From contig URZW01000002.1 in NCBI GenBank assembly GCA_900552555.1, positions 124,001-188,000 of the forward strand: a DNA stretch of 64,000 bases, written 5' to 3'. Position numbers and translations under genes: made by a program. Each line of letters starts with the position of its first letter. The first letter of the stretch is position 1. This DNA is from an uncultured Clostridium sp. GTDB taxonomy: Bacteria; Bacillota; Clostridia; TANB77; CAG-508. The notes beneath the pieces are model-generated. The model ran no database searches. It had not been told where the DNA came from and worked only from the letters and a program-made list of their open reading frames with translations. Shown here in pieces: positions 35,867 to 44,160 of the stretch.

Positions 35867-36096
35867 GTTATAACACTCCTTACTTAGTTTGTTTTTTTGA
35901 ATTATATCATAAAAATTAGAAAAAGTAAAATTTTTTTTAATAATCTGTTTAAAATTACACAAAATAGTTATATAATATTAAAGAGAAATAAAAATGTTAA
36001 TAAATTTCAAAAACATTCAAAAAAAAGAGGACAAAAATTTGCATATATTAAAGTCCAAAAAAATTTCAGCAAACAAAAGGAAAGGGTGATATTAAT

Positions 36097-37053
36097 ATGA
36101 AAAAAGGAAAAGTAGTTTTAGTAGGAACAGGATTTGTAGGAATGAGTATGGCATACACAATGCTAAACAGAGGAGGCGTAAGTGAACTTGTTTTAATAGA
36201 TATAGATAAAGATAAAACAATAGGAGAACAAATGGACTTATCACATGGCCTACCATTTGCACCACAAAAAATGGTTATAAAAGCAGGGGATTATGACGAA
36301 TGTAAAGATGCTCAAGTAGTTGTAATCACAGCAGGAATTGCACAAAAGCCAGGACAAACAAGATTAGAACTTGCAGAAACTAATACAAGAATAATGAAAG
36401 AAATTGCAAAAAATATCATGGCAAGTGGATTTAACGGAGTTATTATAGTTGCAAGTAATCCAGTTGATTTGATGGCATATGTTGTAGCAAAAGTTTCTGG
36501 ACTTCCAAAAAATCAAGTTATAGGTTCTGGAACAGTTTTAGACACCGCACGTTTACGTTATATAATGTCAGATTATTTAAAAGTATCTAGCAAAAACATT
36601 CATGCATATATAATGGGTGAACATGGAGATTCTTCATTTGTACCTTGGAACCATGCTTATGTTGGATGTAAAATGATGAAAGATGTTATGAAAGATGGAC
36701 ATCATCCAATGAAAGACTTAGATAAAATACATCAAGATGTTGTAAATGCAGCATATGAAATTATTAATAAAAAGAAAGCAACATATTATGGAATAGGTAT
36801 GGCACTAAGTAAAATTGTTAAATCAGTATTAGATAATGATAATTCAATTTTAACAGTTTCTACTTATTTAAAAGATGGTGAATATGGTCAAGACGATATT
36901 TATATTGGCGTTCCAGCAATAATTAATGGTAAAGGTGTACGCGAATTATTGAATCTTGAACTAACTGAGGAAGAACAAGCAAAATTAGATAATAGTTGTA
37001 AAATTATTAAAGAAATGAGAGAACAATCTATAGATAAAATTATAAATGAATAA
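36097..37053 (+). CDS. ldh: L-lactate dehydrogenase
   Basis: A 318-residue NAD-dependent LDH. GTGFVGMS (9-16) is the dinucleotide fold, DID (35-37) binds the ribose, TAGIAQKPGQTRLEL holds the mobile loop with the substrate Arg that separates LDH from malate dehydrogenase, IVASNPVDLMAYV follows, and GEHGDSSF carries the catalytic His. It reduces pyruvate to lactate and restores NAD in fermentation. GAAAGGGTGATATTA precedes the ATG. Confidence 0.96.
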   Translation: MKKGKVVLVGTGFVGMSMAYTMLNRGGVSELVLIDIDKDKTIGEQMDLSHGLPFAPQKMVIKAGDYDECKDAQVVVITAGIAQKPGQTRLELAETNTRIMKEIAKNIMASGFNGVIIVASNPVDLMAYVVAKVSGLPKNQVIGSGTVLDTARLRYIMSDYLKVSSKNIHAYIMGEHGDSSFVPWNHAYVGCKMMKDVMKDGHHPMKDLDKIHQDVVNAAYEIINKKKATYYGIGMALSKIVKSVLDNDNSILTVSTYLKDGEYGQDDIYIGVPAIINGKGVRELLNLELTEEEQAKLDNSCKIIKEMREQSIDKIINE

Positions 37054-37082
37054 AAAAGGGGGCAGTTTGCCCCTTTTTTTTG
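37053..37082 (+). terminator. Strong terminator after ldh
   Basis: AAAAAAGGGGGC (37052-37063) and GCCCCTTTTTTT (37069-37080) around AGTTT, followed directly by T runs. Confidence 0.93.
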
Positions 37083-37101
37083 AAAATATTCCCAAAAGCT
37101 G

Positions 37102-37130
37102 TTGACATACGACTAAAAGCATTGTATAAT
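37102..37130 (+). promoter_or_regulatory. Consensus promoter of the S10-spc-alpha cluster
   Basis: TTGACA (37102-37107), 17-nt spacer, TATAAT (37125-37130). Transcription should start near 37137. Confidence 0.9.
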
Positions 37131-37136
37131 ATATAA

Positions 37137-37400
37137 GCATGAATTAAGCGAAGAAACCGAATGTGGCTACATCCTTACGGAAAATAGGGATGGAGGGAAC
37201 TTCGGCGGAGTATGTCATGGCAAAGACCAGGCGGTAAGTTTTAAAAAATAGTACTTATCCCAGAATTATCATGCATATTTTGGGTTTTAAAAAAGGGTAT
37301 TTTGAAAACACCAGAGTACGTTTTAACTTGCCAAGGTAATTTGGGCAGAAATCACAACTGCCAACAGGGGAAACCCAGAAAATAAAATTTATATAAGGAG
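37137..37400 (+). promoter_or_regulatory. Long structured 5' leader of the S10 operon
   Basis: About 265 nt lie between the promoter and rpsJ. They are clearly less AT-rich than the flanks, with CATCC...GGGATG, GGAGGGAACTTCGGCGGAG, GGCAAAGACCAGGCGG and TGCCAACAGGGGAAACCC. Several pairings are possible, for example TTGCCAAGG with the later CTGCCAACAGG region in alternation. There is no uninterrupted ORF. It probably holds autogenous control (L4 in E. coli) or another RNA-protein switch, but I cannot match it to a named family. Confidence 0.6.
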
Positions 37401-37411
37401 GGAAAATTACA

Positions 37412-37738
37412 ATGGCAAACACAACAGTTGTAACAAGTGAAAAAATCAGAATAAGATTAAAAGCTTATGACCATGTAGTTTTAGATCAGTCTGCTGAGAA
37501 GATAGTAGAAACAGCTAAAAAAACAGGAGCAAAAGTTTCAGGTCCTATTCCACTACCAACACAAAAAGAAGTAGTAACAATCTTACGTTCTCCACACAAA
37601 TACAAAGATTCAAGAGAACAATTTGAAATGAGAACACATAAAAGAGTTATTGATATTCTTTACCCAACACAAAAAACAGTTGATACTCTAATGAAATTAG
37701 AATTACCAGCAGGTGTTGATATCGAAATCAAATTATAA
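37412..37738 (+). CDS. rpsJ: 30S ribosomal protein S10
   Basis: 108 residues. KIRIRLKAYDHVVLDQSAEKIVETAKKTGA (in part) and the loop PLPTQKEVVTILRSPHKYKDSREQFEMRTHKR (in part) are classic S10. First gene of the S10 operon. ATAAGGAGGGAAAATTACA precedes the ATG. S10 is also NusE in antitermination. Confidence 0.98.
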   Translation: MANTTVVTSEKIRIRLKAYDHVVLDQSAEKIVETAKKTGAKVSGPIPLPTQKEVVTILRSPHKYKDSREQFEMRTHKRVIDILYPTQKTVDTLMKLELPAGVDIEIKL

Positions 37739-37894
37739 TGCTAACGAAAAACATTATAATAATGAAGTAAACGTTATGATTTACTTATGCAAACTAGCAA
37801 AGCGAGTTTGCACACTAAAAATCTAAAACCAAGCTGATATTACACATAAAGCAATGTGCAAATACAAGTATCAGCCAATAGTAAGGAGAGAAAA
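37739..37894 (+). other. rpsJ-rplC spacer with hairpin
   Basis: 156 nt. GCAAACT and AGTTTGC (about 37788-37810) form a stem around AGCAAAGCG. The sequence GCTAACGAAAAACATTATAATAATG resembles the start of the tandem hairpin units after rplN (43652). Confidence 0.45.
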
Positions 37895-38530
37895 ATGAAA
37901 AAAGGAATAATCGGAAGAAAAGTTGGAATGACACAAATCTTTGACGAAAAAGGAAATGTAATTCCAGTAACAGTTATAGAAGCTGGACCATGTACAGTAG
38001 CACAAGTAAAAACAGTTGAAACTGATGGATATGATGCAGTACAATTAGGATTTGGCGAAGTAAAAGACAAACATATTAACAAACCAGAAAAAGGACATTT
38101 TGCAAAAGCAGGTCTTGAAGCAAAAAAACACTTAAGAGAATTCAGATTAGAATCAGTTGAAGATGTTAAAGTCGGAGACGAAGTTAAAGCAGATGTATTC
38201 GAAGCTGGAGAAAAAGTAGATGTTCAAGGAATATCTAAAGGAAAAGGATTCCAAGGTGTTATCAAAAGACATGGACAACACAGAGGACCTATGGGACATG
38301 GTTCTATGTATCACAGAAGACCAGGTTCAATGGGATCTACATCAACACCAGGTAGAGTATTTAAAGGTAAAAAACTTCCAGGACATATGGGAAGAGTTAC
38401 AATTACAATACAAAACTTAGACGTTGTAAGAGTAGATATGGACAAAAACGTAATCTTATTAAAAGGTAGTGTTCCAGGAGCAAAAGGATCTATCTTAAAA
38501 ATAAAATCAGCTGTAAAGGCTACTAAATAG
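37895..38530 (+). CDS. rplC: 50S ribosomal protein L3
   Basis: 211 residues from ATG 37895 (AAGGAGAGAAAA before it; the longer ORF from 37856 is rejected). GIIGRKVGMTQIFDEKG opens the protein and HGSMYHRRPGSMGSTSTPGRV (in part) is the loop reaching the peptidyl-transferase centre, with Gln methylation region nearby. Early 50S assembly protein. Confidence 0.98.
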   Translation: MKKGIIGRKVGMTQIFDEKGNVIPVTVIEAGPCTVAQVKTVETDGYDAVQLGFGEVKDKHINKPEKGHFAKAGLEAKKHLREFRLESVEDVKVGDEVKADVFEAGEKVDVQGISKGKGFQGVIKRHGQHRGPMGHGSMYHRRPGSMGSTSTPGRVFKGKKLPGHMGRVTITIQNLDVVRVDMDKNVILLKGSVPGAKGSILKIKSAVKATK

Positions 38531-38550
38531 AAGGAAGGAGGAAATACGAA

Positions 38551-39174
38551 ATGCCAAAAGTAGATGTATATGATATAAAAGGTAAAAAAGTAAGTGATGT
38601 TGAATTAGCAGAAGCTATATTTGGAATTGAACCAAATGAAGCAATAGTACATAGTGTACTAGTTAACTACTTAGCTAATCAAAGACAAGGTACACAAAGT
38701 ACTAAAACAAGAGCAGAAGTTCGTGGTGGTGGTAGAAAACCATGGAGACAAAAAGGAACAGGTAGAGCAAGACAAGGAAGTATCAGAGCTCCACAATGGG
38801 TAAAAGGTGGTATAGCTTTAGGTCCAAAACCTCGTTCATACAAATATACTGTTAACAAAAAAGAAAGAAGATTAGCAATTAAATCTTTATTAAGTTCAAA
38901 AATATTAGAAAAAGAATTAACAGTTGTTGATAAATTAGAATTAGCAGAAATCAAAACAAAAACAATGGTAAAAGCATTAGCAGACTTAAAAGTTGAAGGA
39001 AAAACATTAATCGTTCTTCCAGAAAACAACAAAAATGTATTAATGTCAGCTAGAAATATTGAAGGAGTTAAAACAATAACTTTAAACAATATCAACGTAT
39101 TTGATTTATTAAAATACAACAACCTAGTTTTACCTCTAGAAACTGTTAAGAAAATTGAGGAGGTGTACGCATAA
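38551..39174 (+). CDS. rplD: 50S ribosomal protein L4
   Basis: 207 residues. The tunnel-lining loop TRAEVRGGGRKPWRQKGTGR is intact (residues about 46-66), the site where macrolide resistance mutations arise in other bacteria. In E. coli L4 also represses this operon by binding the leader. AGGAAGGAGGAAATACGAA precedes the ATG. Confidence 0.98.
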   Translation: MPKVDVYDIKGKKVSDVELAEAIFGIEPNEAIVHSVLVNYLANQRQGTQSTKTRAEVRGGGRKPWRQKGTGRARQGSIRAPQWVKGGIALGPKPRSYKYTVNKKERRLAIKSLLSSKILEKELTVVDKLELAEIKTKTMVKALADLKVEGKTLIVLPENNKNVLMSARNIEGVKTITLNNINVFDLLKYNNLVLPLETVKKIEEVYA

Positions 39175-39521
39175 TGAAACCAGAAGAAATTATAATTGCA
39201 CCAGTTGTTACTGAAAAAAGTAATGATGAATTACAACAAGGAAAATACACATTCAAAGTTAACAAAAAAGCTACAAAAGTTGAAATAGCAAAAGCTGTTG
39301 AAAAACTTTTTGAAGTTAAAGTATTAAAAGTAAATACAATGACAGTTAAAGGAAAAACAAAAAGAGTTGGATACCATACAGGTAAAACTTCAGATTGGAA
39401 AAAAGCTATAGTTACTATAGAAACAAATCCAGCAGAAGTATCTTACTTAGCTAAAGGTGGTAAGGCAACTAAAGCTACTAAAAAATTCAAAGATTCTATA
39501 GATGAATTTATGGGAGCTTAA
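39174..39521 (+). CDS. rplW: 50S ribosomal protein L23
   Basis: 115 residues; ATG overlaps the rplD stop by one base (TAATG). IIIAPVVTEKSNDELQQGKYTF and VKKLFEVKVLKVNTM-like strands are typical. L23 docks SRP and trigger factor at the tunnel exit. The C-terminus is about 15 residues longer than usual (KATKKFKDSIDEFMGA). Confidence 0.97.
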   Translation: MKPEEIIIAPVVTEKSNDELQQGKYTFKVNKKATKVEIAKAVEKLFEVKVLKVNTMTVKGKTKRVGYHTGKTSDWKKAIVTIETNPAEVSYLAKGGKATKATKKFKDSIDEFMGA

Positions 39522-39522
39522 T

Positions 39523-39726
39523 ATGAAAGAACATATAGATCTTAGTAAGAAAGAACAAAGAAAAGAATTTTACAAAGCACTAAGAAAAGATATTAAAGCC
39601 TATGATAGCGATTATCAAAATATAATAAAAAGAGATAAAGCGTTAGCAAAAGTAGAATCTGAAAGAATAGAAAGAGAAATAGAAGCTTCTAAAGTATTTG
39701 AAGAATTAGAAGATTGCAGATTTTAA
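39523..39726 (+). CDS. Small charged ORF inserted between rplW and rplB
   Basis: 67 residues starting 1 base after the rplW stop, with GGGAGCTTAAT as ribosome binding site. The product is highly charged and helical (KKEQRKEFYKALRKDIK; KVESERIEREIEASKVFEEL), pointing to a coiled coil. No gene normally lies here in the S10 operon. No family recognised. Codon use is host-like, so it is probably translated. Confidence 0.65.
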   Translation: MKEHIDLSKKEQRKEFYKALRKDIKAYDSDYQNIIKRDKALAKVESERIEREIEASKVFEELEDCRF

Positions 39727-39949
39727 ATAAAAAAATATCGGGAAAGAACCCGGAAAATAAAAAATATCTGTTATGCGGAGCAGGAAAAATATCCGTAAAT
39801 AAGTAGAGAAGAGAATTTAGCAAAAACGAGTATTACTAGAAAAACGAACAAATATTGATGAGATAATACACAAGTATATCGAAGAAATATTTGTGAAGTT
39901 TGACAACGTAAGACGAAGTTTTTCATAAATTCGAGAAAGGAAAAGAAAA
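39727..39949 (+). other. Spacer before rplB with CGGG/CCCG hairpin
   Basis: 223 nt without a gene. CGGGAAAGAACCCG (about 39741-39755) is a small hairpin; the rest is AT-rich with a few CGAAG/GACGAAG repeats. Unusually long for this operon. Confidence 0.4.
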
Positions 39950-40777
39950 ATGGGAATGAAACATTTTAATGCCTATACACCATCAAGAAGAAACATGACA
40001 GTTTCAGACTTTGCTGAAATAACAAAGAAAACACCAGAAAAATCTTTACTTGCAAAAAAGAAAGAAAAAGCTGGAAGAAACAGTTATGGTAGAATAACAG
40101 TAAGACATCAAGGTGGAGGAAACAGACAAAAATATAGAATAATAGATTTTAAAAGAAGAAAAGATAACATGGAAGCAACAGTTATCGGTATAGAATACGA
40201 TCCAAACAGAAGTGCAAATATAGCATTAATCCAATATGAAGATGGAGAAAAAGCTTACATATTAGCACCACAAGGATTAACAGATGGAGACAAAGTAATA
40301 TCAGGAGAAACAGCTGATATAAAAGTTGGAAATTGCATGCCAATCGACAGCATTCCAGTAGGTACATTAATCCACAATATCGAATTAAATCCAGGACAAG
40401 GTGGAAAATTAGTAAGAACAGCTGGACAAAGTGCTCAATTAATGGCTAAAGAAGGAAAATATGCAACATTAAGATTACCATCAGGAGAAATGAGAAAAGT
40501 TTTAGCTAAATGTAGAGCAACTATAGGAGTTATAGGAAATGCAGATCATGAAAACGTTAAAATCGGTAAAGCCGGAAGAAAACGTCACATGGGATGGAGA
40601 CCAGAAGTTAGAGGTTCTGTAATGAACCCAGTAGATCACCCACATGGTGGTGGTGAAGGTAAAGCTCCAGTAGGACACGCTGGACCAATGACACCTTGGG
40701 GTAAACCAGCTCTTGGATACAAAACAAGAAACAAAAAGAAATCTTCAAACAAATTTATTGTTAAGAGAAGAAAATAA
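39950..40777 (+). CDS. rplB: 50S ribosomal protein L2
   Basis: 275 residues. Standard L2: GRNSYGRITVRHQGGGNRQKYR (in part), PGQGGKLVRTAGQSAQ, and the C-terminal GSVMNPVDHPHGGGEGKAP with the conserved His important for peptidyl transfer. GAGAAAGGAAAAGAAAA precedes the ATG. Confidence 0.98.
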   Translation: MGMKHFNAYTPSRRNMTVSDFAEITKKTPEKSLLAKKKEKAGRNSYGRITVRHQGGGNRQKYRIIDFKRRKDNMEATVIGIEYDPNRSANIALIQYEDGEKAYILAPQGLTDGDKVISGETADIKVGNCMPIDSIPVGTLIHNIELNPGQGGKLVRTAGQSAQLMAKEGKYATLRLPSGEMRKVLAKCRATIGVIGNADHENVKIGKAGRKRHMGWRPEVRGSVMNPVDHPHGGGEGKAPVGHAGPMTPWGKPALGYKTRNKKKSSNKFIVKRRK

Positions 40778-40867
40778 TATTTTAAAATATAAAATAGCAA
40801 TTTGTTACCCGAAAATTTTTAATAATTTTCGGATGGCAATTAGCAATATGAAGGGAGAACATGGTAT

Positions 40868-41149
40868 ATGTCTAGATCAAGCAAGAAAAAACCATTCGTT
40901 CAAGAAAAACTATTAAAAAGAATAGAAGCAATGAACGAAACAGGAAGTAAAGAAGTTCTAAAAACATGGTCAAGAGCTTCAACAATATATCCACAAATGG
41001 TTGGTCATACAATAGCTGTACATGATGGAAGAAAACACGTTCCAGTATATATAGCTGAAGAAATGATCGGTCATAAATTAGGTGAATTTGCTCCAACAAG
41101 AACATTTAAAGGACACGCTGGAGACAAAAAAACAACAGTAAAAAAATAA
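40868..41149 (+). CDS. rpsS: 30S ribosomal protein S19
   Basis: 93 residues. MSRSSKKKPFVQEKLLKR, then WSRASTIYPQMVGHTIAVHDGRKHVPVY (in part) and GHKLGEFAPTRTFKGH. Binds 16S rRNA in the 30S head with S13. The start is ATG 40868; GAAGGGAGAACATGGTAT lies upstream. Confidence 0.98.
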   Translation: MSRSSKKKPFVQEKLLKRIEAMNETGSKEVLKTWSRASTIYPQMVGHTIAVHDGRKHVPVYIAEEMIGHKLGEFAPTRTFKGHAGDKKTTVKK

Positions 41150-41204
41150 GAATTACGATATAAATAAAGGTGTACCCACCTAATAAAAAAAGGAGGTAAG
41201 AAAA

Positions 41205-41561
41205 GTGGAAGAAACACTAGTAAAAGAAGCAAGAGCAACACTTAAATTTGCAAGAATTTCATCTAGAAAAGTTAAAATAGTTGCAGATTTAATAAGAGGA
41301 AAAGATGTTGATGAAGCATTAGCAATAATGAAATTCACACCAAAAGCATCATCAGAAGTATTAGAAAAATTATTAAAATCAGCAATTGCAAACGCTGAAA
41401 ATAATCATGATATGAAACATGAAAACTTATATGTTGCTGAAATATTTGCAAACCAAGGTCCAACATTAAAGAGAATAAGACCAGCTGCAAAAGGTTCAGC
41501 AGTAAGAATTAGAAAAAGAACAAGTCATATAACAATAGTATTAAAAGAAAAGGAGGCTTAA
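41205..41561 (+). CDS. rplV: 50S ribosomal protein L22
   Basis: 118 residues with a GTG start after AGGAGGTAAGAAAA. RISSRKVKIVADLIRGKDVDEAL (in part) and the tunnel hairpin TLKRIRPAAKGSAVRIRKRTSHI (in part) are standard. Lines the exit tunnel. Confidence 0.98.
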   Translation: MEETLVKEARATLKFARISSRKVKIVADLIRGKDVDEALAIMKFTPKASSEVLEKLLKSAIANAENNHDMKHENLYVAEIFANQGPTLKRIRPAAKGSAVRIRKRTSHITIVLKEKEA

Positions 41562-41568
41562 TTTAACC

Positions 41569-42225
41569 ATGGGTCAAAAAGTACATCCAACAGGTGCGAG
41601 AGTTGGTATAATAAAAGATTGGAACTCTAAATGGTATGCAGATTCAAAAGATTTTGCAAATTATTTAGTAGAAGACCAAAAAATACGTAAATTTTTAAAG
41701 AAAAAATTATATACAGCTGGAATTTCTAAAATAGAAATCGAAAGAACAGCAAAAATGGTAAAAATTAATTTATACACAGCTAAACCAGGAATTATAATTG
41801 GTAAAGGTGGAGCTGGTGTAGAAGCATTAAAAGCAGAAGTTAGCAAATTAATAGGAAAAGATGTTAACTTAAATATCGTTGAAGTTAAAAACATCGATAC
41901 AGATGCACAATTAGTTGCAGAAAATATTGCAGGACAATTAGAAAGAAGAATTTCATTCAGAAGAGCTATGAAACAATGTATGCAAAAATCACTTAAAGCT
42001 GGTGCTTTAGGAATCAAAACTTCAGTATCAGGAAGATTAGGTGGAGCAGACATGGCTAGAACTGAATTCTATAAAGAAGGAAACATTCCACTTCAAACTT
42101 TAAGAGCTGATATAGATTATGGATTTGCAGAAGCAGATACAACATATGGAAAAATCGGTGTAAAAGTTTGGATATATAAAGGAGAAGTTCTTCCTACTAA
42201 GAAAATGGAAGGAGGAGACCAATAA
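41569..42225 (+). CDS. rpsC: 30S ribosomal protein S3
   Basis: 218 residues, KH domain with GIIIGKGGAGVEAL (GxxG loop), then IKTSVSGRLGGADMARTE. Part of the mRNA entry helicase with S4 and S5. The stop overlaps the rplP start by one base. Confidence 0.98.
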   Translation: MGQKVHPTGARVGIIKDWNSKWYADSKDFANYLVEDQKIRKFLKKKLYTAGISKIEIERTAKMVKINLYTAKPGIIIGKGGAGVEALKAEVSKLIGKDVNLNIVEVKNIDTDAQLVAENIAGQLERRISFRRAMKQCMQKSLKAGALGIKTSVSGRLGGADMARTEFYKEGNIPLQTLRADIDYGFAEADTTYGKIGVKVWIYKGEVLPTKKMEGGDQ

Positions 42226-42665
42226 TGCCATTAATGCCAAAAAGAACAAAACATAGAAAAGTACAAAAAGGTAGAATGAGAGGAAAAGCAACAAGAGGAA
42301 ATAGAGTTACAGACGGAGAATACGGAATACAAGCTGTAACAGCAGGTTTAATTACAAGTAATCAAATCGAAGCAGCCAGAATTGCTATGACTCGTTATAT
42401 AAAAAGAGGTGGAAAAGTTTGGATTAAAATATTCCCAGACAAACCAATAACATCTAAACCAATCGGTACTCGTATGGGTAAAGGTAAAGGTGCTCCAGAA
42501 TATTGGGTAGCTGTAGTAAAACCAGGAAGAGTAATGTTTGAAATCGCTGGTGTACCAGAAGAAACAGCTAGAGAAGCCTTAAGACTTGCAATGAATAAAC
42601 TACCTAATAAAACAAAATTCGTTGCTAGAGAATCTGAAAAGGTAGGTGGAAATGATGAAGATTAG
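42225..42665 (+). CDS. rplP: 50S ribosomal protein L16
   Basis: 146 residues. MPKRTKHRKVQKGRMRGKA, then KRGGKVWIKIFPDKP, TRMGKGKGAPEYWVA. Binds near the A site and the 5S region. Its 3' end overlaps rpmC by 14 nt. Confidence 0.98.
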   Translation: MPLMPKRTKHRKVQKGRMRGKATRGNRVTDGEYGIQAVTAGLITSNQIEAARIAMTRYIKRGGKVWIKIFPDKPITSKPIGTRMGKGKGAPEYWVAVVKPGRVMFEIAGVPEETAREALRLAMNKLPNKTKFVARESEKVGGNDED

Positions 42666-42858
42666 TAAAATAAGAGAAATGTCTTCACCAGATTTAGAAA
42701 AAGAATTAGGTGAACTAAAAACAGAATTATTTAAATTAAAATTTAGTTTAGCTACAAACGGATTAGATAATCCAATGAAAATTAAAGAAGTTAAAAAAGA
42801 TATAGCTAAAATAAATACTGTATTAACAGAAAGAAAAATAGCAGAAGCCAAAGCTTAA
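42652..42858 (+). CDS. rpmC: 50S ribosomal protein L29
   Basis: 68 residues, two-helix L29: SKIREMSSPDLEKELGELK and LDNPMKIKEVKKDIAKINTV. Start 42652 overlaps rplP (GGTAGGTGGAA before it); ATG 42655 is an equal alternative. Confidence 0.96.
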   Translation: MMKISKIREMSSPDLEKELGELKTELFKLKFSLATNGLDNPMKIKEVKKDIAKINTVLTERKIAEAKA

Positions 42859-42859
42859 A

Positions 42860-42912
42860 GTTGGCAGACAAAAATTTTGAAAAAATTTTTGAATGACGAT
42901 GAACGAGCAAAA
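42860..42912. repeat. Dispersed R element, copy 1 (truncated)
   Basis: TTGGCAGACAAAAATTTTG ... GATGACGATGAACGAGC. One of six copies in 42.8-54.5 kb. The AAAAATTTTGAAAAAATTTTT core is self-complementary. The 3' AAGCGAGTGAAAGG end is missing in this copy. Confidence 0.85.
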
Positions 42913-42923
42913 ATAAAATGTGA

Positions 42924-42987
42924 TTTGGCATACTAGATTTTTGAAAAAAATCTTGGATGACGATGAACGAGCAAAGCGAGTGAAAGG
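42924..42987. repeat. Dispersed R element, copy 2
   Basis: TTTGGCATACTAGATTTTTG ... GGATGACGATGAACGAGC, AAAGCGAGTGAAAGGGAGG. Its 3' end supplies the Shine-Dalgarno of rpsQ. Confidence 0.85.
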
Positions 42988-42999
42988 GAGGATTCATAA

Positions 43000-43263
43000 A
43001 TGGAAGAAAGAAATCTTCGTAAAACAATGACAGGAACTGTAGTATCTGACAAAATGGATAAAACAGTTGTTGTAGCAGTTGAAACAAGTGTTAGACATGA
43101 TGTATATGGAAAAACAGTTAAAAGAACATATAAATTAAAAGCACATGACGAAAACAACGAATGCCATGAAGGTGACAAAGTTGAAGTTATGGAAACAAGA
43201 CCACTTTCTAAAGATAAGAGATGGAGAGTAGTTAGAGTAGTTGAAAAAGCAATAGTAAAATAA
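43000..43263 (+). CDS. rpsQ: 30S ribosomal protein S17
   Basis: 87 residues, OB fold: RKTMTGTVVSDKMDKTVVVAVE, VYGKTVKRTYKLKAHDE, EGDKVEVMETRPLSKDKRW. GAAAGGGAGGATTCATAA, formed by the R element's end, precedes the ATG. Confidence 0.98.
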   Translation: MEERNLRKTMTGTVVSDKMDKTVVVAVETSVRHDVYGKTVKRTYKLKAHDENNECHEGDKVEVMETRPLSKDKRWRVVRVVEKAIVK

Positions 43264-43282
43264 ATGAAGGGAGAATACCAAA

Positions 43283-43651
43283 ATGATACAACAACAAACA
43301 ATTTTAAAAGTAGCTGATAACACAGGTGCAAAAGAAATTATGTGTATTAGATGTTTAGGTGGATCTTACAGAAAAACATCAAACATTGGTGATGTTATAG
43401 TTGCTTCAGTTAAAACAGCAACACCAGGTGGCGTTGTAAAAAAAGGTGATGTTGTAAAAGCAGTTATCGTTAGATCTAAAAAAGGATTAAGAAGACAAGA
43501 TGGATCATATATAAAATTTGATGAAAACGCAGCTGTAATTATAAAAGATGACGGAACACCAAAAGGAACTCGTATATTTGGACCAGTTGCAAGAGAATTA
43601 AGAGAAAAAGATTATATGAAAATATTATCTTTAGCTCCAGAAGTTCTTTAA
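43283..43651 (+). CDS. rplN: 50S ribosomal protein L14
   Basis: 122 residues: MIQQQTILKVADNTGAKEIMC, the classic L14 start, and GTRIFGPVARELREKDYMKI. Forms an intersubunit bridge with 16S h14. Confidence 0.98.
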   Translation: MIQQQTILKVADNTGAKEIMCIRCLGGSYRKTSNIGDVIVASVKTATPGGVVKKGDVVKAVIVRSKKGLRRQDGSYIKFDENAAVIIKDDGTPKGTRIFGPVARELREKDYMKILSLAPEVL

Positions 43652-43760
43652 GATGTTAACGAAAATGTTTAGTAAACATTTGAGTTTTACAGATTAAAGA
43701 TGCATAGGTTTAGATTTTGTTAACGAAGATAGCCCAAAGGCTATATGAGTTTTACAAAAA
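43652..43760 (+). repeat. Two tandem hairpin units with different stems
   Basis: Unit 1: GTTAACGAA, then AATGTTT/TAAACATT stem, then GAGTTTTACA (43655-43690). Unit 2: GTTAACGAA, then ATAGCC/GGCTAT stem, then GAGTTTTACA (43719-43757). The flanks are conserved while both sides of the stem changed together, so the structure is what is kept. It sits between rplN and rplX. Confidence 0.65.
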
Positions 43761-43823
43761 TTAACCGTAGCTTCTATTTATCAAAATAGTAAAAAGAGTA
43801 AAGAAGAAGGGAGGCAATCTCTA

Positions 43824-44132
43824 ATGAGAATAAAAAAAGGAGATACTGTTCAAATCTTATCAGGAAATGATAAAGGAAAAACAGGAGAAGTACTAGAAGT
43901 AATACCAAAAGCTGACAAAATCGTTGTTAAAGGTGCTAACATCAGAAAAAAACATGTTAAACCAAGAAAACAAGGAGAAGAAGGCGGAATAATACCAGTT
44001 GAAGTTGCTATACCAAGCTCAAAAGCAAACGTAGTATGCCCTAAATGTGGAAAAACTACAAAAGTTGGATATAGCGAAGAAAAAGGTGTAAAAGTTCGTG
44101 TTTGTAAAAAATGCGGTGCAAAATTAAAATAA
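43824..44132 (+). CDS. rplX: 50S ribosomal protein L24, zinc-ribbon type
   Basis: 102 residues. N-terminal KOW: RIKKGDTVQILSGNDKGKTGEVLEV (in part). The C-terminus has VVCPKCGKTTKVGYSEEKG and VRVCKKCGAKLK, a four-Cys zinc ribbon found in the C+ form of L24. Initiates 50S assembly. Confidence 0.97.
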   Translation: MRIKKGDTVQILSGNDKGKTGEVLEVIPKADKIVVKGANIRKKHVKPRKQGEEGGIIPVEVAIPSSKANVVCPKCGKTTKVGYSEEKGVKVRVCKKCGAKLK

Positions 44133-44160
44133 TAGTGAGTGAAAGGAGGACTAATACATA

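Noticed and set aside
37137..37400. c-di-GMP or other named riboswitch before rpsJ
   Set aside because: The conserved core motifs of riboswitches I know are not present. A ribosomal-protein leader is more likely.
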